Origin: Bdellovibrionales bacterium
GTDB lineage: Bacteria; Bdellovibrionota; UBA1018; CAIMNF01
DNA: 64,000 nucleotides
NCBI GenBank assembly: GCA_947502835.1
Contig: CANNBJ010000004.1
Coordinates: 231,669-295,668 of the forward strand
Direction: 5' to 3'
Shown here piece by piece: positions 10,201 through 18,097 of the stretch. The translations under genes and the position numbers were made by a program. The notes below the pieces were generated by a model. The model saw nothing but the letters and a program-made list of their open reading frames with translations. It searched no databases and was not told the origin of the DNA. Every line of letters begins with the position of its first letter. Position 1 is the stretch's first letter.

Positions 10201-10334
10201 TTGCTCTGAATGGAAAGCGCCGCCATGTCATGCACCGCATTCGAGTTCGATGCTGGAGGTGCTGCGAGCGCGGAGCCGTGCCCGCCAGCAAGCATTGCGA
10301 CCAGGAGTGCGGAGAAGCCCGTGCGAGGTTTCAT
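7248..10334 (-). CDS. Large secreted TPR-repeat protein (GltD/AgmU-like)
   Basis: 1028 residues, signal peptide at the N-terminus (MKPRTGFSALLVAMLAGGHGSALA). Almost the whole length is helical with recurring TPR-like units (LLHRLGDLYLESSG, HFKRGKAYRELGLVELAKADY, ALHKAAWSHFNLTQYQAAIEKL, SLAETLFELGEYKEAGKRYSEL). This resembles the large periplasmic TPR protein GltD (AgmU) of the myxobacterial gliding apparatus in size, repeats and neighbourhood; orthology is inferred. The start codon overlaps the stop of the second TolR-like gene (ATGA). As a scaffold it would connect the inner-membrane motor with outer-membrane parts. Confidence 0.75.
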   Translation of the reverse strand: MKPRTGFSALLVAMLAGGHGSALAAPPASNSNAVHDMAALSIQSKGIAKLKRLLKQYRGTRQEADLLHRLGDLYLESSGISFRISEGTSIKNKSPLYSDALKNGIQALSELIAKYPYHGYSPVSHFKRGKAYRELGLVELAKADYLYLVHNQPEFEYLDSVLMDLADFAQDANQHQDALGFLGQIEKMKDSDFYPIALHKAAWSHFNLTQYQAAIEKLSKETEFYFARIEGKKEDTTAETAFLESAFNDLALFNFEGINKKQDYASVDQALETFKKIDLKGSYFGTVVYKFAKLLKAYTLTSELETLKNRLVQKHHDLPETAEVALLLYQYHFEKRNWGQISPLIGELKGLRNEKIQPKMEQILTSSLNDLHKLVIKNKLATERGVLVRPLITLTESVEELFGRDNSTSLLSKYSLAETLFELGEYKEAGKRYSELMKPEFAPALEAKKLSIPAITLRWLSARYRELKKQDLIPEKLQVRALNAKPEPASKEQLQSMLEWVNTIAGADFRKASAEEQNSLRAFVLESYKIGYLYFDREAAVQNLVQFGSKRSETEEGTLAISIALDTLSQSEDWQRLFELTQKVKSLKFKSKTLPAAIADMSASAHLKITLKTQDPAEALKRTEECSKKFAGTKIKVECDIIHAKTLLSMNETARAEKELGRLVEIKLDAQKNQSLILLRADARRKIGKMDESIQDLERYQALTQYQDVEITKQILEYSWLKNDQTRLSQLLSNKSVCTGKNAPACEQYRLIRILDQSQEAGVPYATSFRNTLKAEKEVQAIWALIAMRNPKKLAFQDRLVLLQRLSHSWENLNPNLQIHLVPKLISRTGETLESIRISAPGIAPLTADQSSIERRMRLMQELDLAFSKAMKLNWIDLKRKAIVELTLVYERLVSDLKGINTPEDLLKPFQTKVVEMRAAMDKVDQMSVVLKAPNADALLLANEVQASLPESVWAEWKKGVELKQRDYLLHLVSAYEQSELGKKGVAPILKGLVLLLSGTPSEALALIESAPDSPWKSTVTQLFQRKK

Positions 10335-10816
10335 TCCTTGATCACTCCGAACTTCACTTCCGAATAGCCATTTTTTGCAAGGGTTCTCAGCACCATTTTC
10401 ATGGTGGAAAAGGGTACGTTCTGATCGGAGAGAAGGATTGCGCGGGCATCGTCCTTCACGGAGTCGTTCGCCTTTGCAATCAGTTTCTGGCGCTCCCGCT
10501 CCTTGGAGAGGCGCTGATCAAATGATTTTTCGAAGTTTTTGTAGTCGGAAACGAACTCCTTTTCAACCAGGATGCCCTTGTCGGATAGCTCCACTTGAAG
10601 TGCGGACTCTGTCAGGGCGGTGGTATTCAGTCCAGCCGGGAGACGGGTTCCGTTCGAGGGAGAGATGGTGAGTGCGTCAGAGGCGATCCCTTTCAAGAGG
10701 AAAACCAGAAGGATGGTGAAAATATCTGCCATCGATGTGATTTGAAGGCTCATTTGTCCCGTGTCTTTCGGGGCCTTGTTTTTTTGGAAGAGTCTTCTTC
10801 TTCTGGATCTCATCAT
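10331..10816 (-). CDS. ExbD/TolR-family motor subunit 2 (AglQ/AglS-like)
   Basis: 161 residues from the ATG at 10816; AGGAG lies seven bases upstream, overlapping the preceding stop. A second ATG follows directly at 10813. The protein has a short basic cytoplasmic N-terminus (MMRSRRRRLFQ), one membrane span with the family's essential aspartate (D31 in SMADIFTILLVFLLKG), and a ~110-residue periplasmic domain ending in the beta strand EVKFGVIKE. TolR-type Asp residues carry the proton path with TolQ. Two different TolR-like subunits behind one TolQ matches the AglR-AglQ-AglS composition of the Myxococcus gliding motor. Far-upstream in-frame ATGs are inside the previous gene and are not used. 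Confidence 0.85.
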   Translation of the reverse strand: MMRSRRRRLFQKNKAPKDTGQMSLQITSMADIFTILLVFLLKGIASDALTISPSNGTRLPAGLNTTALTESALQVELSDKGILVEKEFVSDYKNFEKSFDQRLSKERERQKLIAKANDSVKDDARAILLSDQNVPFSTMKMVLRTLAKNGYSEVKFGVIKE

Positions 10817-10826
10817 AAAGGATCTC

Positions 10827-11270
10827 CTAAAACTCCCCGACAATGACGGGAAGGTTGGCACGATTGAGGTGGCCCATGACCTGGGAGAGGGATTGGAATC
10901 CCACCTCATCGTCTGCGGAAACCAGGATCTGGGTGAGTTTGTATTCGTTCGATTTCAGGGCATCGAGTTCGGCTTCCATGGTCTTCACGGATTCAGGCTT
11001 AGAGAGGTCGAAACGAATGGTTCCGTTCTTTTTGCCCTTTTCCCGGAATTCTGCGATCTGGTTTCCCTTCACCCTTACTACCAGTTCTGTATCGGGTTCT
11101 GTCTGAGCCGCATCCACCGCATTGCCGGGGGTGCTGACTTCGAAGAAGCCGATACTGAGGAAGCTCGCCGAGGCGAGGAGGAAGGTGATCAGAACGGTGA
11201 AGCAATCAATGATCGGAGTGATGTTGATATCGACATCCTGGCTGTTGTTGCTTCCGAAGCTCGCGCTCAT
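10827..11270 (-). CDS. ExbD/TolR-family motor subunit 1 (AglS/AglQ-like)
   Basis: 147 residues with one N-terminal membrane span. The conserved aspartate is D22 in INITPIIDCFTVLITFLL, the classic TolR/ExbD signature. The periplasmic part ends in the usual repeat of residual alpha/beta elements (QILVSADDEVGFQSLSQVMGHL, NLPVIVGEF). It overlaps the TolQ-like gene by ATGA. The two TolR-like proteins of this operon share architecture but little sequence, so they are unlikely to be a recent duplication. Confidence 0.9.
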   Translation of the reverse strand: MSASFGSNNSQDVDINITPIIDCFTVLITFLLASASFLSIGFFEVSTPGNAVDAAQTEPDTELVVRVKGNQIAEFREKGKKNGTIRFDLSKPESVKTMEAELDALKSNEYKLTQILVSADDEVGFQSLSQVMGHLNRANLPVIVGEF

Positions 11271-11920
11271 GAGTTTCTCCGATCATCCGGGGTGCCGAGA
11301 CTTGAAACCATGATGGAATCAAGCACCAGGAGCCCGGCGGATTCGAGTTCTGCAACGAGACGATTCGCCTTGTTGATGAAGAAGCTGAATACCACCATGC
11401 AGGGAACTGCAACGGCAAGACCGAGCATGGTCGCATTCATCGCAGTGGAAATCCCGTTGGCAAGAAGGGTCGCCTTCTGCTGGGGATCTGCATGACCCAC
11501 TGCCGCGAAGGATTCGATGAGACCCGCAATGGTTCCAAGGAGTCCGAGAAGGGTAGCTACGTTGGCAATGGTCGCAAGATAGCTGGTGCGCTTCTGAATC
11601 TTTTCCGAGTATTTGTTCCGTGCCATCTCGATCGAGTTCATGATGAGCTCTTCGGGCTGATGTGCCCGCTCAAGTGCGCTCTTGATCAAATCCGCGCTTG
11701 GCTTTCCCGAGAATTGGTTGCAGAGGGCGACTGCATCATTGAGTCTTCCCTTTGAGACGAGCTCCCGGATTTTGTCAAAGAACCCGTCAACATTCTGGAT
11801 GGAATATCCTTTGAACAGGGTTTGCGCGCGTTCGACGATGATCGCACCCGCGATGATTCCGGCCGCGAGGATCGGGGCCACATGCATAAAATTGTTTTTA
11901 ATGAATTCGAAAAATTCCAT
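11267..11920 (-). CDS. TolQ/ExbB/MotA-family motor protein (AglR-like)
   Basis: 217 residues with three membrane spans (about 13-32, 120-138 and 168-187) and the family's conserved pore segments (VATLLGLLGTIAGLIESFAAVG and GISTAMNATMLGLAVAVP, the latter equivalent to the TolQ EALxATaiGL region). With the two downstream TolR-like proteins it forms a proton-motive-force-driven stator complex. The gene has a strong AGGAG site and is the second gene of the operon. The surrounding AgmX/PglI, GYF and TPR genes indicate a gliding/surface-force (Agl/Glt) function and not Tol-Pal or TonB uptake; no tolB, pal or TonB receptor is near. Confidence 0.9.
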   Translation of the reverse strand: MEFFEFIKNNFMHVAPILAAGIIAGAIIVERAQTLFKGYSIQNVDGFFDKIRELVSKGRLNDAVALCNQFSGKPSADLIKSALERAHQPEELIMNSIEMARNKYSEKIQKRTSYLATIANVATLLGLLGTIAGLIESFAAVGHADPQQKATLLANGISTAMNATMLGLAVAVPCMVVFSFFINKANRLVAELESAGLLVLDSIMVSSLGTPDDRRNS

Positions 11921-11930
11921 ATCGTTCTCC

Positions 11931-12854
11931 TTATTTCTGGTTACAAGCCCATTCTTGTTTTTGAAGGACGTTCCAATCGCGCATCATTGCGCGATCGTTC
12001 AGCCCACTATTGGTTCTGGCGAGAGCTTGGAGTTCCTTGCTCTTTGCCTTCAATTCTTTTGAGTCTGCATCCACTCCTGCCTTGCCCCAGGAGTCCTGAA
12101 ATTCATCGGCATGGGCGTCGCTGAGGAGGTCGTCCATGAAACGTTTTTTGGGGGCGGTACAGGATTCGCGGCATTGCGCTGCACCGGTGCAGTAGGAAAT
12201 CCGGATGAGGCTTTCCGGACCGACGACCGGCCCGAGAACGATCTCTTCCTTGCCCTTGGATTTCAGGACCTGGAATTCAACAGGTTTCTGGTTCACTTTT
12301 ACGCAAATGCTTTTTTTGTTCACGTTTTCAGCGGCAAGGGGAAATGCATTTGAGAAATCGAGGAAGCTTTCAATGTCCTTCGCCTTCGCCGATTCATGGT
12401 GACGGTATTCGAACGTGTAACAATTCTTGATTGCCTCAGGTTTTGCGGCAAGCGGCTTCTCCGGGTTTTTCGGATTCGCTTCAGACTTTGATTTCATTCC
12501 CTCAGCGCTTGAGCCGACCGCAACTGCAGCAGAAGTGAGCGCAGCGGACGGAGTTTCGGAAGATGGACGGGATGGATCCTGCTCTGCCGGACTTTGCGTG
12601 TTTGCGGTGGCGGGATCGGACGTAACGGGCACTGCTGGAACAGGAGCGGCCTCGGCAGTCTCGGGCTGTGCTTTCTCAGGAGACTGGGTTTCGCTGTTTG
12701 CGAGTGATTCCGGCTGCGATTTCTCAGCCTCGCCTGGAGCGGGGGAGTTGGATGTGGTCGGGGTTTGTTCGGAAGTGGTGCTGGTCTTTTGCATGAAAAA
12801 CCAGGTTCCTCCCACAAGGGCGAGCACCGCTATGATGATTCCAATCTTCCGCAT
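11931..12854 (-). CDS. Single-span, Pro/Ala/Ser-rich envelope protein, first gene of the gliding-type operon
   Basis: 307 residues from the ATG at 12854, which has a near-perfect site (AGGAGG five bases upstream); an upstream ATG at 12881 lacks one. A single membrane span (MRKIGIIIAVLALVGGTWFFM) is followed by a ~100-residue Pro/Ala/Ser/Thr/Glu-rich spacer, as in TolA/TonB-like proteins. A C-terminal domain of ~180 residues has several Cys (CYTF, ICVKV, SYCTGAAQCRESC, EWACNQK) that could form disulfides in the periplasm. I do not recognise the C-terminal domain. As the promoter-proximal gene it is probably an inner-membrane-anchored periplasmic component of the motor complex. Confidence 0.75.
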   Translation of the reverse strand: MRKIGIIIAVLALVGGTWFFMQKTSTTSEQTPTTSNSPAPGEAEKSQPESLANSETQSPEKAQPETAEAAPVPAVPVTSDPATANTQSPAEQDPSRPSSETPSAALTSAAVAVGSSAEGMKSKSEANPKNPEKPLAAKPEAIKNCYTFEYRHHESAKAKDIESFLDFSNAFPLAAENVNKKSICVKVNQKPVEFQVLKSKGKEEIVLGPVVGPESLIRISYCTGAAQCRESCTAPKKRFMDDLLSDAHADEFQDSWGKAGVDADSKELKAKSKELQALARTNSGLNDRAMMRDWNVLQKQEWACNQK

Positions 12855-12909
12855 ACGTTCCTCCTGCATCTGCTTTCTCAAAGACTGACAAAAACAGTCT
12901 GCATCTCTA

Positions 12910-12937
12910 AGTCTATTTTACGCCCCATAATTGTCAA
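12910..12937 (-). promoter_or_regulatory. Sigma-70-type promoter of the gliding-type operon
   Basis: On the minus strand, a consensus -35 box TTGACA (12937-12932) is separated by 16 bp from TAGACT (12915-12910), placing transcription start near 12903, about 50 nt before the ATG at 12854. The surrounding 13065-12882 region is clearly AT-rich compared with the rest of the window, and no other gene start on this strand intervenes, so this promoter would drive all ten genes down to 2859. Confidence 0.6.
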
Positions 12938-13065
12938 CAATTTTTAAGAATTCAATTGAAGCAATGACTTGAAGCGTTAAAGTATAAATTAAAGCAATTT
13001 AATTAAATGATAACCATTTAACTATTTCGGACAAGGGGAAATTTTCTCAAGTCCTGAAGGCATTT

Positions 13066-13845
13066 TCAGAAAGAGTTTTTTTTGACGCGCTCGATTTGCC
13101 AGATCTTCAGGTGGCGAACGGTTCGCGACACACCTTCAAGCACTGAGATGATGAAGCCCTCCATGCCGTCCCGCCATGCGCCATAGTAGACATAGTTCTT
13201 GTAGAACATTGCAGGGAAGGACAGGAGGATTCGCAGGGGATGGGTCCTGAGCCCGTTTGAGAAGTCGTTCTCGGCCTGAAGGGTCGTGTAATGATTCAGC
13301 TTTTGCAGGATCCGTTCAATCCGTAAATCTTCCACATGAATGATAGGCTCTTCGAGGGAGCGTGTGGGATAGGGGCTTTCCACTCCTTCATGGACTTCAC
13401 CGACAAATCGCAGGCGTTCTCTAGGAAAAAAGCGGATGTGGTAGGAGGGATTCCAAATTCCATGGTGGATTGGTTTTTTCAGGAAAAATTCCTGACGCCT
13501 GACCTTGTATTGGGAGGGTTGAAGTTCAGGGCTGTCGAGAAGTCCCCTGATTCGCACGGCCAGTTCCGGGGAGCAAGACTCATCCCCGTCAAGGAAGAAG
13601 ATCCAGGAGCTTCTGGATTGATCGATTGCGAAATTGCGTTGCGCCGAGAATCCCAGCCATTCCTTTTGCAAAAAGCGGATTTTCCCGGCCCACGGCTTGG
13701 TGCGGTCCTGGCAGAGAAGAGGAGTTTCGTCCTGGCTGAAAGCGTCCACAACGACGATCTCATCGCACCAGAGCAGGGATGTCAGCGCACGCTCGATGAA
13801 TTTGGCCTCATTTTTGACAATGAGCAATCCGCTTACCGTTTGCAT
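13066..13845 (-). CDS. Family 2 glycosyltransferase (WaaE/KdtX-like)
   Basis: 259 residues. The N-terminal GT-A fold has VSGLLIVKNEAKFIERAL at the nucleotide-sugar site, VVVDAFSQDET, and the metal-binding FFLDGDES motif at about residues 83-90. Later segments (RLRFVGEVHEGVE, HYTTLQAENDF, YYGAWRDGMEGFIISVLEG) match lipopolysaccharide core beta-glycosyltransferases of the WaaE/KdtX group. It probably adds a sugar to the LPS core at the cytoplasmic face. The ATG follows the mnmC stop by 4 bp. The 3' end is followed by the AT-rich promoter region of the next operon. Confidence 0.85.
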   Translation of the reverse strand: MQTVSGLLIVKNEAKFIERALTSLLWCDEIVVVDAFSQDETPLLCQDRTKPWAGKIRFLQKEWLGFSAQRNFAIDQSRSSWIFFLDGDESCSPELAVRIRGLLDSPELQPSQYKVRRQEFFLKKPIHHGIWNPSYHIRFFPRERLRFVGEVHEGVESPYPTRSLEEPIIHVEDLRIERILQKLNHYTTLQAENDFSNGLRTHPLRILLSFPAMFYKNYVYYGAWRDGMEGFIISVLEGVSRTVRHLKIWQIERVKKNSF

Positions 13846-13849
13846 GGGC

Positions 13850-15766
13850 TCACTCTACCCCAGATTTTCTGAGTTTTCGCACGAAAAAGCGAGCCGAGTG
13901 GATGTGCTCGAGAAGCTCCCGTTCGAGGGGAATCGGAGAACCCGTCATCCATTCGGCAAGAATCTCGGCGGACAAAGAGGAATAGGTGATTCCACGGGAT
14001 CCGAGGCCTGTGAGGAGCCACTCCCCCTGAGGGGCACGCAGGGGGGGGCCTGTTCTTGTTTTTGCACCCCGAAGATCCCGCTCATAATGATTCTTCATCC
14101 ACTCAGGGTCGCAAAGGGGACCGACCATCGGAAGTTTGTCCGGGGTGGAGAGACGGTAGCCTGTTTTGGTTCTTCGTACGTGTTCCCGTTTGAGTCCTGC
14201 AAACACGGGCCACTTTTGAGCGGAGGAAAGCAGGGTTTCCGTGTCCCGCTCCTCCTGATCGGGGAGAATGGTTTTTGCCTGATAGGTGGCGCCAATCACG
14301 TGATGACCCTCGATGAGCGGGGTCGCATATCCTTCCTCCACAAGAGCATGCGGCAGGGTTCCGGAGCCGGACACGGGATCCGTAAAGATGATTTGCCCCC
14401 GGATCGGGCGGGTCGGGTTCAGATCATGAAGGGCATCGTGAAACTCGGAAACTCCTGGCAGTTTCGGGTCCGCTCCCAGGCAGTATACGACATGATCAAA
14501 GAGCAAGGGGCGGTCTTCCGTCATCAAGTGCAGTCCAATGCGGTCATCGGATCTCTGGACCGATGTGACCGCTCTGGTTTCGATGCGGATCAGCGGATGG
14601 TTCAGTCTGCTCCGGCACAGCTCCCGGGGATCGATCATTCCGCATCCGGGAAAGAAAATTCCCCGGTCCTGCACCTCAAAGAAGTCGGCGGGATAATCGG
14701 ATCGCAAGAGGGGAGACGGGTCGTGAATGTCAGTCCGGAGAATGCCTCGTGAGGATTTGATTTTCAGTCGCTCAAGCTCTCTCAGGTGTGAGATGAGGGA
14801 GAGCTGCGAGAATCTGCTTACAGGGTTTGGAATCTTGCTGAGCTGGGCATTGAAGAGTCCAACCGGGTTGCTGGATGCCCTCCCTGCCACGCCATTCGGG
14901 TCGAAGACCAAAACGTGAAAGTTTCGTTCCGCGAGTGCGCGCGCGATTGCGGAGCCGGCGAGCCCTGCGCCGAGCACCGCAACGTGCATTCCCGGCACAA
15001 GGCGCTTCTGACTTGTGGTTGAAAACCAGGGTTCTCGATCGATCTCCCGGGGCTGTCCCTTGAATTCCGCGGTGATGCACTCCCGCTTGTGCCCATAGCC
15101 TTCACGTTTTCTCACTTCAAACCCTTTGGTTTCCAGAGTTCGTCTGACCCAGCCGGCAGCGGTAAAGCTCGCCCCCCGGGTTCCCGTTTTGGAATGGAGT
15201 GCGACCTGATCAAAAAGCGGTTCTGAAAAGGCCTCCGGGTTTCGGCTCGGGGCAAAACCATCCCAATACCAGTGATCCGCCTTGAAATCGAGCTCTCCGA
15301 GCAGTTCTGTCGCATCACCCAGACATAGATACAAGGAGACCGATCCCCCGAAAAACCGCAAAAGATGTACCCCCGGTGCGAGTACAGGGTATGCCTCGAG
15401 CAGCATTCGGGATTCCTCCCGGAGTTCGGGGATGTTCTGGTAAAGGGTTTCAAGAGATGATTTTCGTACGGGATGATTCTCAAAGGAGAAGTACCTCAGG
15501 GTTCCCGTTGGCCTGGATCTCCGGAATTCCTGCAACGTCAGGAGAAAGTTCAACCCGGCCCCGAATCCGATCTCCGAGATCGTGAGCTCGGGTTTGCTCT
15601 CCGTGATTGCAGCGAGGGCCCCGCTTCCCTCCAGATACACGTATCTGGATTCCTCGATCCCCGACTCGGGTGAAAAATAGACATCCCTGAAATGCGGGGA
15701 GTAGGGTGTCTTTTCATTCTTGAATTCAAGGTCCGTGATCTGAACCCGGTGCTTGAGTTCAGGCAC
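13850..15766 (-). CDS. mnmC: Bifunctional tRNA mnm5U methyltransferase/FAD oxidoreductase MnmC
   Basis: 638 residues, full length for the fused enzyme. The N-terminal ~240 residues are the SAM-dependent MnmC2 methyltransferase (ISEIGFGAGLNFLLTLQ as the SAM-binding motif; YWDGFAPSRNPEAF). From about 265 the FAD-dependent DAO-type oxidoreductase begins (HVAVLGAGLAGSAIARAL) and runs to GLGSRGITYSSLSAEILA. It converts cmnm5(s2)U34 to mnm5(s2)U34 in tRNA wobble positions. The start is a GTG at 15766 with GGAG six bases upstream. It lies 14 bp after the large lipoprotein gene and 4 bp before the glycosyltransferase, so it is probably cotranscribed with them. Confidence 0.93.
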   Translation of the reverse strand: MPELKHRVQITDLEFKNEKTPYSPHFRDVYFSPESGIEESRYVYLEGSGALAAITESKPELTISEIGFGAGLNFLLTLQEFRRSRPTGTLRYFSFENHPVRKSSLETLYQNIPELREESRMLLEAYPVLAPGVHLLRFFGGSVSLYLCLGDATELLGELDFKADHWYWDGFAPSRNPEAFSEPLFDQVALHSKTGTRGASFTAAGWVRRTLETKGFEVRKREGYGHKRECITAEFKGQPREIDREPWFSTTSQKRLVPGMHVAVLGAGLAGSAIARALAERNFHVLVFDPNGVAGRASSNPVGLFNAQLSKIPNPVSRFSQLSLISHLRELERLKIKSSRGILRTDIHDPSPLLRSDYPADFFEVQDRGIFFPGCGMIDPRELCRSRLNHPLIRIETRAVTSVQRSDDRIGLHLMTEDRPLLFDHVVYCLGADPKLPGVSEFHDALHDLNPTRPIRGQIIFTDPVSGSGTLPHALVEEGYATPLIEGHHVIGATYQAKTILPDQEERDTETLLSSAQKWPVFAGLKREHVRRTKTGYRLSTPDKLPMVGPLCDPEWMKNHYERDLRGAKTRTGPPLRAPQGEWLLTGLGSRGITYSSLSAEILAEWMTGSPIPLERELLEHIHSARFFVRKLRKSGVE

Positions 15767-15780
15767 TGCCTGCTCCGGGG

Positions 15781-18084
15781 TTATGGCTTGCAGACTTCAG
15801 CGTTCGGTGGCGCGAGATTCGGATTTTCCGGTTTGGCGATCTGACAAACAATGTTGAAAACTCCATATCGGTCCGCGCTGTACTGGGTTGTGGGCAGGGA
15901 GTAGGTTGCCATCCACCATGCAAGTTTCGCAAGGTTGGCGACGCTTGCCGGTGTGGCCGGCATTTCCTGATAGCGGACGATGTAAGTATAAATCCCCTTC
16001 AGGAGGAAGTCATTCCCCGTGTTCAGGCCTTTTTCGCTTGCCGTCTTGCGGAGGAGCTCCTTGAAGACCGGGTAGGCCGAGTTGACCTCGGCTTTGGAGA
16101 GCAACTCCGTCGTATCAAAATCAAATCGATTGAACAGACTCTCGGTGTAATACAGGATCACGCCGAGGGCGCCGATATCAAACTTTCCGTATTCCTCTTC
16201 GGTGAAGCCATTTCGACGGGAACCGTGTTCGAGCCAAGTCATGGCTTTTCTCTTTTCCTCGAGCGAGAGGGTTCTCCAGAAGGCGGAGAGTCTCGGGAAA
16301 TCAGCCGAGATCCAATAGTCCAGGCGATCATGGAATTGGGATCTCAGGCACTGGGCGGGAACGAGTGTCCAGCCCATGATGTCGGTTCCGAGGCCCTGAT
16401 CGCAAACCGGGGTGATTTCCGCCCGCATCCTGTCGGTGAGTTCACCCGAGGAGATGATGATCATGGCATAGTTCACGAGCTCGACAAGCGATCCCTGAAG
16501 GTTTCCATCGCTCGCATCCGTGAAGAGATCCATGTCCTGCAGGCGTTTCCCGCCGAAATTCGGAACGGTGGCGTCCACGATCTTCATGGCAAAGAGAATG
16601 TCCGAGAAGTCCTTGAAAAACGCGGTGACCTCGGTATCGACGAGGAAGTCCCGGTTTCCGGCATAGGCGCGAAGGATATGGCGTGCGGTCCTCTCAAGTG
16701 CAAGGACCATGAAATTCTGGTAGTGGGAATAGCCGATACCCGGGCCGAACTGGATGGTGTGCACCTCGCCCGATGCGCCCTGCTTTTTGCGGAACTGGGG
16801 GCGGTAGGTGAGGATCTTCGACTTGATGGTGCGGAAGCGAGCTTTTTCGCCGTTATCGGGGAGGGAGTTGAGGTGGCTCTCCAAGCGTTGAGCCATGACT
16901 TGCGGATTCACGGAATCACGGTCCAGGCCGGTCCTCTCGTAGAACTGATCAAGAGCTCTGAGATCAAGCACTAGGTCCCCGATGAATTGATAAACCGTAT
17001 TGACCACACCCTGATCGACTCCGGTCTGCGTGCTCGAAAGCAGGACCTTGCGGAGGAGCGGGCGAAGCGCCATTTTGATGGATCTCTTGGGGAGCGAATT
17101 GAGGAATGAGTCGGGAAGAGCGTCGATCACATGATCGAAAATCGGCAGAGGTGTGGCGCCATTGTGTGCCGCAAGGGATTCGTCGATGAATGGCTTTGCC
17201 TGTAGAAGGAGCTCCCAAATCAGATCTCTGAAGTTGGTGTCATTCATGATCCGGGAGAAGAAATCAGGATTTCCGTTCGAAGATTCGGCATTGATTGCGG
17301 TTTTCAGAGCAATCGCAAGCCCCCCGAGGCCGAGGGAAGTGCGGAAAATCCGCGGCCAATCCCCATTCTCGATTGCATCCCTTCGGGTGTTGAAGAGAAT
17401 CCATTTTGCAAGAAATACCTTGTCCCCGAGTTCGTTGATGATGGGGAGATCAAGGGACCGGGTGAGTTCCTCGATCAGAACCTTGAGGGCGCCATCCGAG
17501 AGCATTCCCACAGGAAGGGTGTTCACGAAATCACTGAGCTGTTCACCGGCACGCTTGAAAGCGGAGGCAAGTTCGAGAAGTTCGGCGGGACTGGGATTCC
17601 GGCTTTGCCGGATCTGGAGGTAGGGGATGAGTTCGCCGGTGATGGCCTGGAGTCTTTCGAGCGAGTTTTTCAGGAGTTCGATCTCTTCTTTTGTGAATTC
17701 GCGGCTTGAGCCGCCAAAGAGAGCCGATTTCAGGGAGAAGGCACCCATCAAGAGTTCCGGATTCACATCCCGATTCGTGATGAGAAAGCCCTTCACGAGA
17801 TTGTACATGTCGCCCGGAGTGTAGGCATCAGTGGAGGTGCCACGCACATAATCCGTGAAGAAACTGAGGGACTGGTTGACGCAGTCGAAGGCGCCTTTCC
17901 ATTCCTGGTTCGACATGCTCCCGTCGAGAAACCGCCCTACGAGATTCTTCGAGTTGTTGAGACATCCGTTGTCTCCGACACCCGAGGCGCCTCCCGGAGC
18001 GGGAAGGGTCTTGTTGCCAAGCATCCCGCAGCTTGTGCTCATGAGAAGTGCCGCTGCAGTAACGGTGTTTCTGAAAAGAGGCAT
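15781..18084 (-). CDS. Large lipoprotein of unknown function
   Basis: 767 residues from the ATG at 18084, which has GGAGG four bases upstream; an in-frame ATG at 18108 overlaps the previous gene and is less likely. The signal sequence ends in a lipobox-like LLMSTSC. The mature protein is mostly helical, without recognisable catalytic motifs. Repeated helical pairs (LPDSFLNSLPKRSIKMALRP, LVELVNYAMIIISSGEL) and scattered Cys near the C-terminus (VCDQGLG, PAQCLRS, VCQIAKP, EVCKP) are seen. It sits directly after a porin-like barrel gene, so the pair may form an outer-membrane lipoprotein/barrel assembly. I cannot name a family. Confidence 0.75.
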   Translation of the reverse strand: MPLFRNTVTAAALLMSTSCGMLGNKTLPAPGGASGVGDNGCLNNSKNLVGRFLDGSMSNQEWKGAFDCVNQSLSFFTDYVRGTSTDAYTPGDMYNLVKGFLITNRDVNPELLMGAFSLKSALFGGSSREFTKEEIELLKNSLERLQAITGELIPYLQIRQSRNPSPAELLELASAFKRAGEQLSDFVNTLPVGMLSDGALKVLIEELTRSLDLPIINELGDKVFLAKWILFNTRRDAIENGDWPRIFRTSLGLGGLAIALKTAINAESSNGNPDFFSRIMNDTNFRDLIWELLLQAKPFIDESLAAHNGATPLPIFDHVIDALPDSFLNSLPKRSIKMALRPLLRKVLLSSTQTGVDQGVVNTVYQFIGDLVLDLRALDQFYERTGLDRDSVNPQVMAQRLESHLNSLPDNGEKARFRTIKSKILTYRPQFRKKQGASGEVHTIQFGPGIGYSHYQNFMVLALERTARHILRAYAGNRDFLVDTEVTAFFKDFSDILFAMKIVDATVPNFGGKRLQDMDLFTDASDGNLQGSLVELVNYAMIIISSGELTDRMRAEITPVCDQGLGTDIMGWTLVPAQCLRSQFHDRLDYWISADFPRLSAFWRTLSLEEKRKAMTWLEHGSRRNGFTEEEYGKFDIGALGVILYYTESLFNRFDFDTTELLSKAEVNSAYPVFKELLRKTASEKGLNTGNDFLLKGIYTYIVRYQEMPATPASVANLAKLAWWMATYSLPTTQYSADRYGVFNIVCQIAKPENPNLAPPNAEVCKP

Positions 18085-18097
18085 CCTGCCTCCGGAT

